Shown: positions 25,816 through 34,095 of the stretch, in pieces
Position numbering within the stretch: the first letter of the stretch is position 1
Layout: each line of letters begins with the position of its first letter
Origin: Plantactinospora sp. KBS50
GTDB taxonomy: Bacteria; Actinomycetota; Actinomycetes; Mycobacteriales; Micromonosporaceae
Length of the DNA stretch: 64,000 bases
Direction of reading: 5' to 3'
Assembly (NCBI RefSeq): GCF_002285795.1
Contig: NZ_CP022961.1
Coordinates: 2,918,001 to 2,982,000, forward strand
The notes under the pieces: model-generated
The model's input: only the letters and a program-made list of their open reading frames with translations
The model's database searches: none
Told to the model about the DNA's origin: nothing
Translations under genes and position numbers: made by a program

Positions 25816-27318
25816 ATGGCAACGCACCCTGACCCCGAGGTCTGGTTCCTCACCGGCAGCCAGTCCCTCTACGGCGAGGACACCCTTCGCCAGGTGGCCG
25901 ACCAGTCCCGTCAGATTGCGACGGTGCTGAACGACTCGCCGGACATCCCCGCCCGCGTCGTCTGGAAGCCGGTGCTGACCACCAGCGCCGACATCCTGCG
26001 GGTCTGTCGGGAAGCCGCGGCGCAGGGTGCGGTCGGGGTCATCGCGTGGATGCACACGTTCTCCCCCGCGAAGATGTGGATTTCCGGCCTGGACGCCCTG
26101 CAGACCCCGCTGCTGCACCTGCACACCCAGGCCAACGTCCTGCTCCCGTGGGACGAGATCGACATGGACTTCATGAACCTGAACCAGGCCGCGCACGGCG
26201 ACCGCGAGTTCGGCTTCATCCAGACCCGGCTCGGGGTGGCCCGCAAGACCGTCGCCGGGCACGTCAGCGACCCGCGGGTGGTGACCCGGGTCGGCGCCTG
26301 GACCCGGGCGGCGCTGGGCTGGTCGGCCATGCGGTCGCTGCGGCTGGCGCGGTTCGGCGACAACATGCGGGACGTCGCCGTGACCGAGGGCGACAAGGTC
26401 GAGGCCGAGCTGCGGTTCGGCGTGTCGGTCAACACCTACGGGGTCAACGACCTGGTCAAGGTCGTCGACGAGGTGGCCGACGCCGAGGTGGACGCGCTGG
26501 TCAAGGAGTACGACGACACGTACCGCGTGGTGACGCCGCTGCGGCCCGGCGGCGAGCGGCACGACTCGCTGCGCTACGCGGCCCGGCTGGAGATCGGCCT
26601 GCGCACCTTCCTGGACGCCGGCGGGTTCCGGGCCTTCACCACGAACTTCGAGGACCTGGGCGGCCTGCGGCAACTGCCCGGCATCGCCGTGCAGCGGCTG
26701 ATGGCCGACGGCTACGGCTTCGGCGGCGAGGGCGACTGGAAGACCTCCGTCCTGGTCCGGACGATGAAGGCGATGGCCGTCGGCGTCTCCGGCGGAACGT
26801 CCTTCATGGAGGACTACACCTACGACCTGACCCCCGGTCAGGAACTGGTGCTCGGCGCGCACATGCTGGAGGTCTGCCCGTCGATCTCCGCCGGCGTGCC
26901 GAACGTGGAGATCCACCCGCTGGGCATCGGCGGTCGGGAGGACCCGGTCCGGCTGGTCTTCGACGCGCAGCCCGGCCCCGGCGTGGTGCTCGGGCTGGCC
27001 GACATGGGGGAGCGGTTCCGGCTGGTGGCCAACGAGATCGAGGTGGTGCCGCCGCCGCAGCCGCTGCGCAGCCTGCCGGTGGCCCGCGCGGTGTGGCGGC
27101 CCCAGCCCGACCTGCCGGGTTCGGCCGAGGCGTGGATCACGGCTGGCGCACCCCACCACACCGTGCTGTCCCAGGCCGTCGGGGTGGAGGAACTGCACGA
27201 CCTGGCCGAGATGGCGCGCACCGAACTGGTGGTCATCGACGCCGAGACCCGGACCCGCCGGTTCGCCGACGAGCTGCGCTGGAACCAGGCGTACTACCGG
27301 CTCGCCCGCGGATTCTGA
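25816..27318 (+). CDS. araA: L-arabinose isomerase
   Basis: The 500-residue enzyme converts L-arabinose to L-ribulose, which AraB and AraD then process. The N-terminus [17 protein letters not shown] is the family hallmark. [31 protein letters not shown] and [20 protein letters not shown] cover the metal- and substrate-binding residues. It starts at ATG 25816 after a GGAAGG site. It lies last in the import operon and is followed by a 12-bp terminator stem. Confidence 0.96.
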   Translation: MATHPDPEVWFLTGSQSLYGEDTLRQVADQSRQIATVLNDSPDIPARVVWKPVLTTSADILRVCREAAAQGAVGVIAWMHTFSPAKMWISGLDALQTPLLHLHTQANVLLPWDEIDMDFMNLNQAAHGDREFGFIQTRLGVARKTVAGHVSDPRVVTRVGAWTRAALGWSAMRSLRLARFGDNMRDVAVTEGDKVEAELRFGVSVNTYGVNDLVKVVDEVADAEVDALVKEYDDTYRVVTPLRPGGERHDSLRYAARLEIGLRTFLDAGGFRAFTTNFEDLGGLRQLPGIAVQRLMADGYGFGGEGDWKTSVLVRTMKAMAVGVSGGTSFMEDYTYDLTPGQELVLGAHMLEVCPSISAGVPNVEIHPLGIGGREDPVRLVFDAQPGPGVVLGLADMGERFRLVANEIEVVPPPQPLRSLPVARAVWRPQPDLPGSAEAWITAGAPHHTVLSQAVGVEELHDLAEMARTELVVIDAETRTRRFADELRWNQAYYRLARGF

Positions 27319-27451
27319 GACCCTCTCCAACCCGCCGGACCGGTCACCGTCTTATCGAACGGATTTCGGCGGCACGGCCGGCGACCGGATCGCCGTGGGG
27401 CGCCGGTGACCATCGGAAGTAATCCGGTTGCCGGGCGCAACAACGTCACTT

Positions 27452-27484
27452 TCGCCGGCCCGGTCGCACGATCCGGGCCGGCGA
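27452..27484 (+). terminator. Terminator of the arabinose import operon
   Basis: TCGCCGGCCCGG (27452-27463) pairs perfectly over 12 bp with CCGGGCCGGCGA (27473-27484) around a 9-base loop, 134 bases after the araA stop. Confidence 0.75.
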
Positions 27485-27927
27485 CGATCCGACCCCGGTC
27501 ATCGGTTCCTGCAAAACGCGGTACGGCTATCCGGTAACGGTGGGTGGTCGGTCCGGACCGTGGCCGGCTTCGTCGGTGGACGGCCCGCTCAACCGGACCC
27601 GTCGATGCGTTCGGCAGCCGAACTCCGGTCGCCGGTTCGGCCGGCCCGGCCCAGTGTTTCCCCAGGCCGCAGTGGCAGCTCGTGAGGGGAATCACAGCCA
27701 TCCCGGCGTTCGTCATCCTCAAAAACATCCACCAATGTTTCGGTCCCGGGATTTCGCTCGCCGCGGGTGGACCCGAGCGGGCGTGCCGACGAATCGTGGC
27801 CGTGCCGACGATGCCGCGCCGGGGGAGCCTTTCCGCGCCGTAACCGGCGGGCGATAAATGACGGAACACCGTGTGTGGAAAGCGACGCCCCATGTTGCCT
27901 GCTCTCGGCCAATGGTGTGGCCTGGCG

Positions 27928-27951
27928 TACACTGTTGAGGATCTAGCGCTA
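27928..27951 (+). promoter_or_regulatory. lacI promoter -10 with LacI-type half-core (autoregulation site)
   Basis: TACACT (27928-27933) resembles a -10 hexamer. TAGCGCTA (27944-27951), the exact core of the operators at araB and GH54, begins ten bases after it, the usual place for a repressor to block initiation. The outer TG/CA positions are not conserved, so the site would be weaker. Confidence 0.45.
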
Positions 27952-28059
27952 CCAACCCCGGAACGCCGGAGTGGGCACCGCGAGGTGATCGGGCAACCCT
28001 GGCCGCTCCAGTCATCGTCGACAGGCTGCGGCGACCGACTGGCAGGCGGGGGGAGTGAC

Positions 28060-29067
28060 ATGACCGTGCGCGGTCCTGCGATGACGGATGTGGCCCGACT
28101 CGCCGGCGTTTCCCATCAGACGGTGTCGCGGGTGCTCAACGGGCACCCCAACGTTCGCGAACAGACCCGGTTGCGGGTGCAGGCCGCCATCGCCGAACTC
28201 GGCTACCGGCCCAACCGGGCCGCCCGCACGCTGGTGACCGGCCGTTCCCAGGTGATCGGCGTGGTCGCCCAGAACACCACACTGTACGGTCCCGCGTCCC
28301 TGCTCGCCGCCCTGGAACAGACGGCCGCCGAGGAGGGCTTCGCGGTCAGCGTCGGCAGCGTGCGCAACCTCGACCACCGGTCGATCTCCGAGGTGGTCGA
28401 GCGGCACCTGGCCCACCGGGTCGCCGGCATCGTCGTGATCGCGCCGGTCGAGTCCGCCGGCGAGGCGTTGGAGCGCCTGCCCCAGGACGTCCCGCTGGTC
28501 ACCGTCGACGGCGACCCCCGCCGACCGATGCCGCTGGTGACCGTCGACCAGGCCGCCGGCGCCCGTGAGGCCACCCGGCACCTGCTCGACGCCGGTCACC
28601 GCACGGTCTGGCACGTGTCCGGCCCCTCCGACTGGTTCGACAGCGCCGGGCGGATCGAGGGTTGGCGGGACGCGCTGCTGACGGCCGGTGCGGACATCCC
28701 GCCGCTGATGCCGGCGGACTGGTCCGCGTCCTCCGGCTACCGCTGCGGTCAGGTGCTGGCCCGGATGCCCGACGTGACCGCGGTGTTCACCGCCAACGAC
28801 CACCTCGCGCTCGGCGTGCTCCGCGCGCTGCACGAGTACGGCCGGCGGGTGCCCGAGGAGATCAGCCTGGTGGGCTTCGACGACGTGCCGGAGGCCGCGT
28901 TCTTCCTGCCGCCGCTGACCACCATCCGGCCGGACTTCGACGCCGTCGCGCAGGCGAGCCTCAGCCTGCTGCTGGCCCAGATCGAGTCCGGCATCGGCGG
29001 CCCGCTCCGGCAGACGATCGCGCCGACGCTGGTGGCCCGGGAGAGCGTGGCCGCGCCCCAGCGCTGA
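28060..29067 (+). CDS. LacI-family transcriptional regulator of the arabinose regulon
   Basis: This 335-residue LacI/GalR protein has an N-terminal helix-turn-helix, MTDVARLAGVSHQTVSRVL, with hinge LGYRPNRAARTL. A sugar-binding core follows, with IVVIAPVES, TAVFTANDHLALGVL and ISLVGFDDVPEAAFFLPPLT. The start is ATG 28060 after GGGGGGAG; the open frame extends upstream but without homology. Its position behind araA and the shared operator core upstream of araB, GH54 and itself make it the likely arabinose-responsive repressor. The inducer cannot be read from sequence. Confidence 0.93.
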   Translation: MTVRGPAMTDVARLAGVSHQTVSRVLNGHPNVREQTRLRVQAAIAELGYRPNRAARTLVTGRSQVIGVVAQNTTLYGPASLLAALEQTAAEEGFAVSVGSVRNLDHRSISEVVERHLAHRVAGIVVIAPVESAGEALERLPQDVPLVTVDGDPRRPMPLVTVDQAAGAREATRHLLDAGHRTVWHVSGPSDWFDSAGRIEGWRDALLTAGADIPPLMPADWSASSGYRCGQVLARMPDVTAVFTANDHLALGVLRALHEYGRRVPEEISLVGFDDVPEAAFFLPPLTTIRPDFDAVAQASLSLLLAQIESGIGGPLRQTIAPTLVARESVAAPQR

Positions 29068-29169
29068 ACCGGCCGGCGAGGCGTACCGGGCAGACTGCTC
29101 GCGCCGTGGGACCGCGGCGCGGGCGGTGCCGGAGGATCGGAGCCGCGGGCCGCGCCGGGCCGTGCCCGC

Positions 29170-29340
29170 CGTCCGTCGGGCCGTGCCGTCCGTCGGGCCG
29201 TGCCGTCCGTCGGGCCGTGCCGTCCGTCGGGCCGTGCCGTCCGTCGGGCCGTGCCGTCCGTCGGGCCGTGCCGTCCGTCGGGCCGTGCCGGGGGTCGGGC
29301 CGTGCCGGTCGTGGGGCCGTGCCGGCCGTGGCGTCCGTGC
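29170..29340. repeat. 17-bp tandem repeat, 7 perfect plus 3 degenerate copies
   Basis: Units of CGTCCGTCGGGCCGTGC run without change from 29170 to 29288, followed by three diverged copies to 29340. They fill the gap between lacI and the acetyltransferase gene. The lengths of such arrays commonly vary between strains. Confidence 0.95.
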
Positions 29341-29402
29341 CGGGGGTCGGGGCGGCGGCTGCGTACGCTGGTGGGCGTCCCGCCCCCGCCCTGGAGATCG
29401 TG

Positions 29403-29936
29403 ATGCCCCGACCCGCCGCCACCATCCGGGCCGCCCGGCCCGCGGACACCGCCGCGCTCGTCGACCTGGTCGAATCCGCGTACCGCGGGCAGCGCAGCCG
29501 GGCCGGCTGGACCCATGAGGCGGACCTGCTGGCCGGCCAGCGCGCCGACGCGGCGATGGTCGGCGACGCGGTCGACCATCCGGACGGCGTCGTGCTGGTC
29601 GCCGAGGACGACAGCGGGATCGTCGGCTGCTGCCAACTGGAACGCCGCGACGACCACGCCTACTTCGGCATGTTCGCGGTCTCGCCCGGCCGCCAGGGCG
29701 GCGGGCTGGGCCGGGTGCTGCTGGCCGAGGCCGAGCGGTACGCCCGCGACGAATGGGGCAGCGCCGAACTGCGGATGACGGTCATCGCGCAGCGCGCGGA
29801 CCTGATCGCCTGGTACGAGCGCCGGGGCTACGCCCGCACCGGCGAGACGGCGCCGTTCCCCTACGGCGACGAGCGGTTCGGGCTGCCCTTGCGGCCGGAC
29901 CTGGTGTTCGAGACCCTGGCCAGGAAGCTCGGCTGA
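29403..29936 (+). CDS. GNAT-family N-acetyltransferase
   Basis: This 177-residue protein has the GNAT fold: IRAARPADTAALVDLVESAY at the N-terminus, a VVLVAEDDSGIVGCCQLE central strand pair, and FAVSPGRQGGGLGRVLLAEA, which contains the acetyl-CoA pyrophosphate loop (R/Q-x-x-G-x-G/A). The C-terminal IAWYERRGYARTGET is the usual beta-bulge segment. ATG 29403 follows a weak GGAGA. The upstream open frame runs through a tandem repeat and is not real. The acceptor substrate is unknown. Confidence 0.88.
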   Translation: MPRPAATIRAARPADTAALVDLVESAYRGQRSRAGWTHEADLLAGQRADAAMVGDAVDHPDGVVLVAEDDSGIVGCCQLERRDDHAYFGMFAVSPGRQGGGLGRVLLAEAERYARDEWGSAELRMTVIAQRADLIAWYERRGYARTGETAPFPYGDERFGLPLRPDLVFETLARKLG

Positions 29937-30184
29937 CGCCGGCGGCCGCCGGCCGCGGGACCGCCGACCGCGGGCGCCCCCGGCCGCCGGCCGCTGGCGG
30001 TGTCGGCCGCCGGACCGCGGGCGCGGCGAACTGTCGTACCCGGTGGGCAGACTGCGTGCCGTCCCGGCTTTCCCGCCGCGCGGTGGAAAGGTCGCCAGGG
30101 TGACCGGCGGCGCGACCGATGAGTTTCGGCGGGCCGGCCGGTCTGATCTCAGACGCTGTCGGCAGGACCGGAGGGAAACGACAC

Positions 30185-31300
30185 ATGACCGGCGTACGGA
30201 TACTCGTGGGCACCCGCAAGGGCGCCTTCACCCTGACCTCGGACGGCACCCGCGACGAGTGGAAGGTCGACGGGCCGCACTTCGGCGGCTGGGAGATCTA
30301 CCATCTCAACGGATCGCCGGCCGACCCCGACCGGCTGTACGCGTCGCAGTCCAGCGGCTGGTTCGGACAGTTGATCCAGCGTTCCGACGACGGCGGCCGG
30401 ACCTGGTCCGCGGTCGGCAACGACTTCACCTACGCCGGTGAGGTCGGCGAGCACCTGTGGTACGACGGCACCCCGCGGCCGTGGGAGTTCAAGCGCATCT
30501 GGCACCTGGAGCCGTCCCGTGACGACCCCGACACGGTGTACGCGGGCGCCGAGGACGCGGCCCTGTACGTCACCCGCGACGGTGGGCAGAAGTGGCAGGA
30601 GCTGACCGCGCTGCGCCGGCACCCGACCGGTCCGGGCTGGCAGCCCGGCGCCGGCGGCATGTGTCTGCACACGATCATCCTGGACCCGGTGCACCCGGAC
30701 CGGATCTATCTGGCGATCTCGGCGGCGGGCGCGTTCCGCAGCGACGACGCCGGGGCGAGCTGGCTGCCGATCAACAAGGGTCTGCGGTCCGGGGAGATCC
30801 CGGACGAGGACTCCGAGGTCGGCCACTGCGTGCACCACATCACCCAGCATCCGTCCCGGCCGGACACGCTGTTCATGCAGAAGCACTGGGACGTGATGCG
30901 CAGCGACGACGCCGGCGCGAACTGGCGGGAGGTCAGCGGCAACCTGCCGTCGGACTTCGGTTTCCCGATCGCGGTGCACCCGCACGAGCCGGAGACCATC
31001 TACGTGGTGCCGATCAAGAGCGACTCGGAGCACTACCCGCCGGAGGGCAAGCTGCGCGTCTACCGCAGCCGGACCGGCGGCGACGAGTGGGAGCCGCTGG
31101 TCGACGGGCTGCCGCAGGCCAACTGCTACGTCAACGTGCTGCGGGACGCCATGGCGGTGGACACCCTTGACCCGGCCGGCATCTACTTCGGCACCACCGG
31201 TGGCCAGGTGTACCGCTCGGCCGACGGCGGCGACACCTGGGCGCCGATCGTCCGGGACCTGCCGGCGGTGCTCTCGGTCGAGGCCCAGGTGTTGCCGTGA
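30185..31300 (+). CDS. BNR/Asp-box repeat beta-propeller protein
   Basis: This 371-residue protein is made of repeated sialidase-type Asp boxes: [32 protein letters not shown] and SADGGDTW, with intervening HPxxPDxxY loops. This gives a beta-propeller of the WD40/YVTN/BNR class. It lacks a signal peptide and the Arg triad of true sialidases is not evident, so the common label exo-alpha-sialidase is not supported. ATG 30185 follows GGAGGG. It overlaps the MoaD/ThiS-like gene by 4 bp, implying a joint role. Confidence 0.85.
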   Translation: MTGVRILVGTRKGAFTLTSDGTRDEWKVDGPHFGGWEIYHLNGSPADPDRLYASQSSGWFGQLIQRSDDGGRTWSAVGNDFTYAGEVGEHLWYDGTPRPWEFKRIWHLEPSRDDPDTVYAGAEDAALYVTRDGGQKWQELTALRRHPTGPGWQPGAGGMCLHTIILDPVHPDRIYLAISAAGAFRSDDAGASWLPINKGLRSGEIPDEDSEVGHCVHHITQHPSRPDTLFMQKHWDVMRSDDAGANWREVSGNLPSDFGFPIAVHPHEPETIYVVPIKSDSEHYPPEGKLRVYRSRTGGDEWEPLVDGLPQANCYVNVLRDAMAVDTLDPAGIYFGTTGGQVYRSADGGDTWAPIVRDLPAVLSVEAQVLP

Positions 31301-31608
31301 TCCGGGTGATCCTGCCGGCCCACCTGAAGAACCTGGCCAAGGTCAGCGGCGAGGTCCGGCTGGAGGTGCCCGCACCGACCGCGGCCGGTCCGGTCACCCA
31401 GCGCCTGGTGCTGGACGCCCTTGAGTCGCGCTTCCCGGTGCTGGTCGGCACGATCCGGGAGCGCGACACCGGTCGGCGGCGGGCGCTCGTGCGCTTCTAC
31501 GCCTGCGAGGAGGACCTGTCCAACGCTCCACCGGACGAGCCGCTGCCGGAGCGGGTGGCCGCCGGTGCCGAGCCGTTCATCATCCTCGGCGCGATGGCGG
31601 GGGGATGA
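31297..31608 (+). CDS. MoaD/ThiS-like beta-grasp protein with Gly-Gly terminus
   Basis: This 103-residue protein begins [16 protein letters not shown], with a strand order like MoaD/ThiS ubiquitin-like sulfur carriers. It ends ILGAMAGG, the free Gly-Gly tail that is adenylated and thiocarboxylated in that family. It starts with GTG overlapping the propeller gene stop (GTGA). No molybdopterin or thiamine gene is adjacent, so it may serve a different sulfur-transfer or protein-modification role with the propeller protein. Confidence 0.75.
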   Translation: MIRVILPAHLKNLAKVSGEVRLEVPAPTAAGPVTQRLVLDALESRFPVLVGTIRERDTGRRRALVRFYACEEDLSNAPPDEPLPERVAAGAEPFIILGAMAGG

Positions 31609-32740
31609 CTGCGGCGCGGTGGGCGCCGGGCCAGGAACGCACGCACCCGCGGGGTGGCGCCACCGTCGCGGGCCAGGTCTCGACCGGGCGTGTGATGCGG
31701 TGGTGCCACCGCCGCGTCGGCGCCTTCGTGCTGCCTGCGGACAACCTGTGCGCGGCTCGGCCAACGGCCGGCGCTCGACGCCAAGCCGCGCCGCCTCCGG
31801 GACCGAGATCCGTCCGGGTCTCCCAGCCCTGCGTCGCCGAGAGCAGGGCCGCGTGCGACGGCCGTGCTCGGACCTGCATGCTTTGCCAATGCGACAGCTC
31901 ACAGTTCTGGGAGGTTGCGGCGCCTACCCGGAGCCGGGCCGGGCCTGCAGCGGCTTCCTGCTCGAATGGGACGGGTTCCGCCTGGTGCTCGACCTCGGCT
32001 ACGCGACCCTGCCACGTCTGCTCACCCACTGCCCGGACGCTGCCGTGGACGCGGTGGTCATCACCCACGAGCACCCCGACCACTGCATCGACCTGCACGG
32101 ACTGTTCCGGATCCACCTCTACGGGCCGGCCCGTGGCCGCCGGATTCCGCTGTACTGCACCCCGGGCGTGCCGTCCCGGCTCGCCGCCCTGGAACCCGAC
32201 GTGGACCTGGACGCGGTGTTCGACATCCACCAACTGCCCGGAAGTTACCAGGTCGGCCCGTTCACCCTGACTGGCGTTCTGCTTCCGCATTACGTGCCCG
32301 ATGCCGGCATCCGGCTGGAGACCGACGGATTCGCGCTCGCCTACACCGGCGACACCGGCCCGCACCAGCGCCTGGCCCAGTTGGGCAGGGACGTCGACCT
32401 GTTCATCGTCGAGGCCACCGACCGCGCCGGGGAAACCCGGCAATCCCAGCGTAACCTCCTCACCTCCTCCGAGGCCGGACGATGGGCGGCCCGGGCGGGC
32501 GCACGCCGCCTGATGCTCACTCACTTCTGGCCGGGCAACGACAGGAGGACCGCCGTCGAGTCGGCACGCGCCGGCTTCGACGCAGAAGTGCTCACCGCGG
32601 AAGAGGACCTGGTCATCCCACTCGACGCCACCTGAACCCACCGCCCGGAACTGCCAGTGGTGGTGTGCGTCGAGGTCTTGTCGGGACCGCTGAGATCGAG
32701 CAGACTCCGGCGCGGTAGGCGCCGGGTCAGGAAGGTACGC
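31608..32740. repeat. 37-bp imperfect direct repeat flanking the MBL-fold gene
   Basis: The 37 bp at 31608-31644 and 32704-32740 agree at 32 positions (core GGCGCGGT, GGCGCCGGG, CAGGAA). One copy lies just before and one just after the metallo-beta-lactamase-fold gene. They could be recombination scars, remnants of duplicated flanking sequence or shared regulatory elements. I saw no integrase or transposase. Confidence 0.6.
31889..32635 (+). CDS. Metallo-beta-lactamase-fold hydrolase (RNase Z-like subgroup)
   Basis: This 248-residue protein starts at ATG 31889 with MRQLTVLGGCGAYPEPGRACSGF. It has the metal motif ITHEHPDHCIDLHGL (HxHxDH), a later GDTG (third-ligand Asp region) and LTHFWPG (last His). 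The layout is that of the RNase Z/AtsA-like MBL group, but the substrate is not defined. No Shine-Dalgarno site is visible before the start. The gene is flanked by a 37-bp direct repeat. Confidence 0.82.
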   Translation: MRQLTVLGGCGAYPEPGRACSGFLLEWDGFRLVLDLGYATLPRLLTHCPDAAVDAVVITHEHPDHCIDLHGLFRIHLYGPARGRRIPLYCTPGVPSRLAALEPDVDLDAVFDIHQLPGSYQVGPFTLTGVLLPHYVPDAGIRLETDGFALAYTGDTGPHQRLAQLGRDVDLFIVEATDRAGETRQSQRNLLTSSEAGRWAARAGARRLMLTHFWPGNDRRTAVESARAGFDAEVLTAEEDLVIPLDAT

Positions 32741-32837
32741 GCTGCTGGAGACGTCCTCGTCTTCGAGGGGTCGGTGCTGCGCGGCGCGGCGAAAACGCCG
32801 TGCTGCCGGTGAGCTGGCGGCGATGGAATCCTGTGGT

Positions 32838-33395
32838 TCAGCGCGGGCGGCGGTAGTGCATGGCCACCACGCCGTTGCGCAGCGGGACCGCCGAAAGCAA
32901 CTCCAGCACCCGCGCGCCGCGCCGCCAGCCCTGGTACAGCGTGGGACCGTGGCCGGCGATCCTGGGTTGGAGGAGCAGCTTGTACTCGTCGATCAGGTCC
33001 AGCCGGTCGAGCTCGGTGGCGAGCTTGCCGCTTCCAAGGAGAACCCCGGCCGGGGTCGCGTCCTTGAGCTTCTGCACACCCTCGCGCAGATCACCGGCGA
33101 TGTGGTGGCTGTTGGCCCACGGGAAGTCCCTGCGCGTCGAGGACACCACGTACTTCGGTTTGGCCCCCAGCTTGACCGCCCACTCGCGCATGGCCGGCGG
33201 CACCTTCTCGTCGCCGCGGGCAACGGCCGGCCAGTAGCCCTCCATCAGCTCGTAGGTGACCCGGCCCCACAGCATTGCCCCGCACTCGTCCATGAGACGG
33301 GTGAAGAATGCGCGCGTCTCGTCATCGGCGATCCCCTCCTGGTGGTCGACGCAACCGTCCAGGGTGAGGTTGTGGCTGAAGATGAGCAGGCCCAT
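32838..33395 (-). CDS. Dihydrofolate reductase-family protein (RibD C-terminal domain)
   Basis: This 185-residue protein has the RibD-C/DHFR-like fold: MGLLIFSHNLTLDG at the N-terminus, AMLWGRVTYELMEGYWP, KYVVSSTRRDFPW and GVLLGSGKLATEL. The latter is the NADPH-binding Gly-rich strand. Standalone members reduce small heterocycles, and their roles are mostly unknown. The ATG at 33395 fits the family start; the open frame continues upstream without similarity. Confidence 0.85.
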   Translation of the reverse strand: MGLLIFSHNLTLDGCVDHQEGIADDETRAFFTRLMDECGAMLWGRVTYELMEGYWPAVARGDEKVPPAMREWAVKLGAKPKYVVSSTRRDFPWANSHHIAGDLREGVQKLKDATPAGVLLGSGKLATELDRLDLIDEYKLLLQPRIAGHGPTLYQGWRRGARVLELLSAVPLRNGVVAMHYRRPR

Positions 33396-33677
33396 GTCTG
33401 GCGACTCTAACGCCCCCACCACCGCGGGGCCGATACGCTCGGGCCCGTGATCGGGTTGGGTAGCCGGACACGGTCCCAGCCGGCGCCTTCCCGAGTTGTC
33501 TGGGCATCGCTGATCCGGCCTCGCGATCTCGCGGCTCGGCAATTCTTGGACCCGTGGAAACCCCAAACGGCCGTCTCACGACACCCCGGTGTCCGGGTAG
33601 GCCGGCGGCCGGGTGCGAAACGCGGGTCCGGCCACCTGTCCGGGCCGTCGCGTACTCGGCTTGGCGCAGCAGCGGGG

Positions 33678-33725
33678 AAGTGTGCAGAGTTGTTGTCGCC
33701 CGGGCGACAACAACTCTGCACACTT
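33678..33725. repeat. 48-bp perfect palindrome
   Basis: The sequence from AAGTGTGCAGAGTTGTTGTC through the centre CCCGGG (axis between 33701 and 33702) to its exact complement is a perfect 24-bp inverted repeat with no loop. It is less GC-rich than its surroundings. It could be a mobile repetitive extragenic element, a protein-binding site or a bidirectional terminator, lying 370 bp beyond the GH54 stop. Confidence 0.9.
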
Positions 33726-33814
33726 TGCCAATCCCGCGGTGCGTCGACGGGCGCTGCGCGTTGTCACGGAGCAACCGGCCCCGCCGGTCGCGGCCCGGCC
33801 CCGGCCCCGGGCCC

Positions 33815-33994
33815 GATCCGATCCGATCCGGCCCGGCCCGATCCGATCCGATCCGGCCCGGTCCGATCCGATCCGATCCGGCCCGGCCCGATCCGATCCG
33901 ATCCGGCCCGGTCCGATCCGATCCGGCCCGATCCGATCCGATCCGGCCCGATCCGATCCGGCCCGATCCGATCCGGCCCGATCCGATCCGATCG
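33815..33994. repeat. Pentanucleotide array, 36 units, with 25/50-bp higher order
   Basis: Strict 5-bp units occur: GATCC (A), GGCCC (G) and GGTCC (T). The order is AAAGG AAAGT AAAGG AAAGT AAG AAAG AAG AAG AA, then GATCG. The first 100 bp are thus two exact copies of a 50-bp unit, and the rest decays to 15- and 20-bp periods. It lies between the 48-bp palindrome and the 3' end of the GH54 gene. Confidence 0.95.
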
Positions 33995-34095
33995 GACGGT
34001 ACGGAAACCGTGGACGGCGGCGCCGTGGACACACCTGTCACCGTTTGCCGGTGGTGATGGTGCCGCGGCGCCGCCGTCGGATCGTTCGCAGTGGA

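Larger units (their letters stand above)
27319..28059. other. 741-bp non-coding region between araA and lacI
   Basis: No convincing gene is present on either strand; the open frames lack ribosome sites and any recognisable domain. It holds the araA terminator hairpin near its left end and the lacI promoter/operator near its right end. The middle (27500-27870) contains less GC-rich patches, such as the A-rich stretch near 27720, but nothing I can name. Confidence 0.6.
33396..34095. other. 700-bp gene-free region rich in repeats
   Basis: No gene is supported on either strand. It contains a 48-bp perfect palindrome and a 180-bp pentamer array, listed separately. The open frames crossing the array are artefacts of its 5-bp period. 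Confidence 0.7.

Noticed and set aside
27544-27870. Small genes between araA and lacI
   Set aside because: Candidate frames on both strands lack ribosome sites and any coherent domain; the region is better read as regulatory DNA.
30185-31300. Exo-alpha-sialidase
   Set aside because: Only the Asp-box propeller repeats are visible. No signal peptide or clear arginine triad supports sialidase activity.
33678-33725. Insertion-sequence end or transposon terminal repeat
   Set aside because: There is no transposase, no second copy at a distance and no target duplication; the palindrome is self-contained.
33815-33994. Protein-coding repeat (open frames run through the pentamer array on both strands)
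   Set aside because: A 5-bp period encodes a 15-bp repeat in all frames and no flanking coding sequence or start supports translation.
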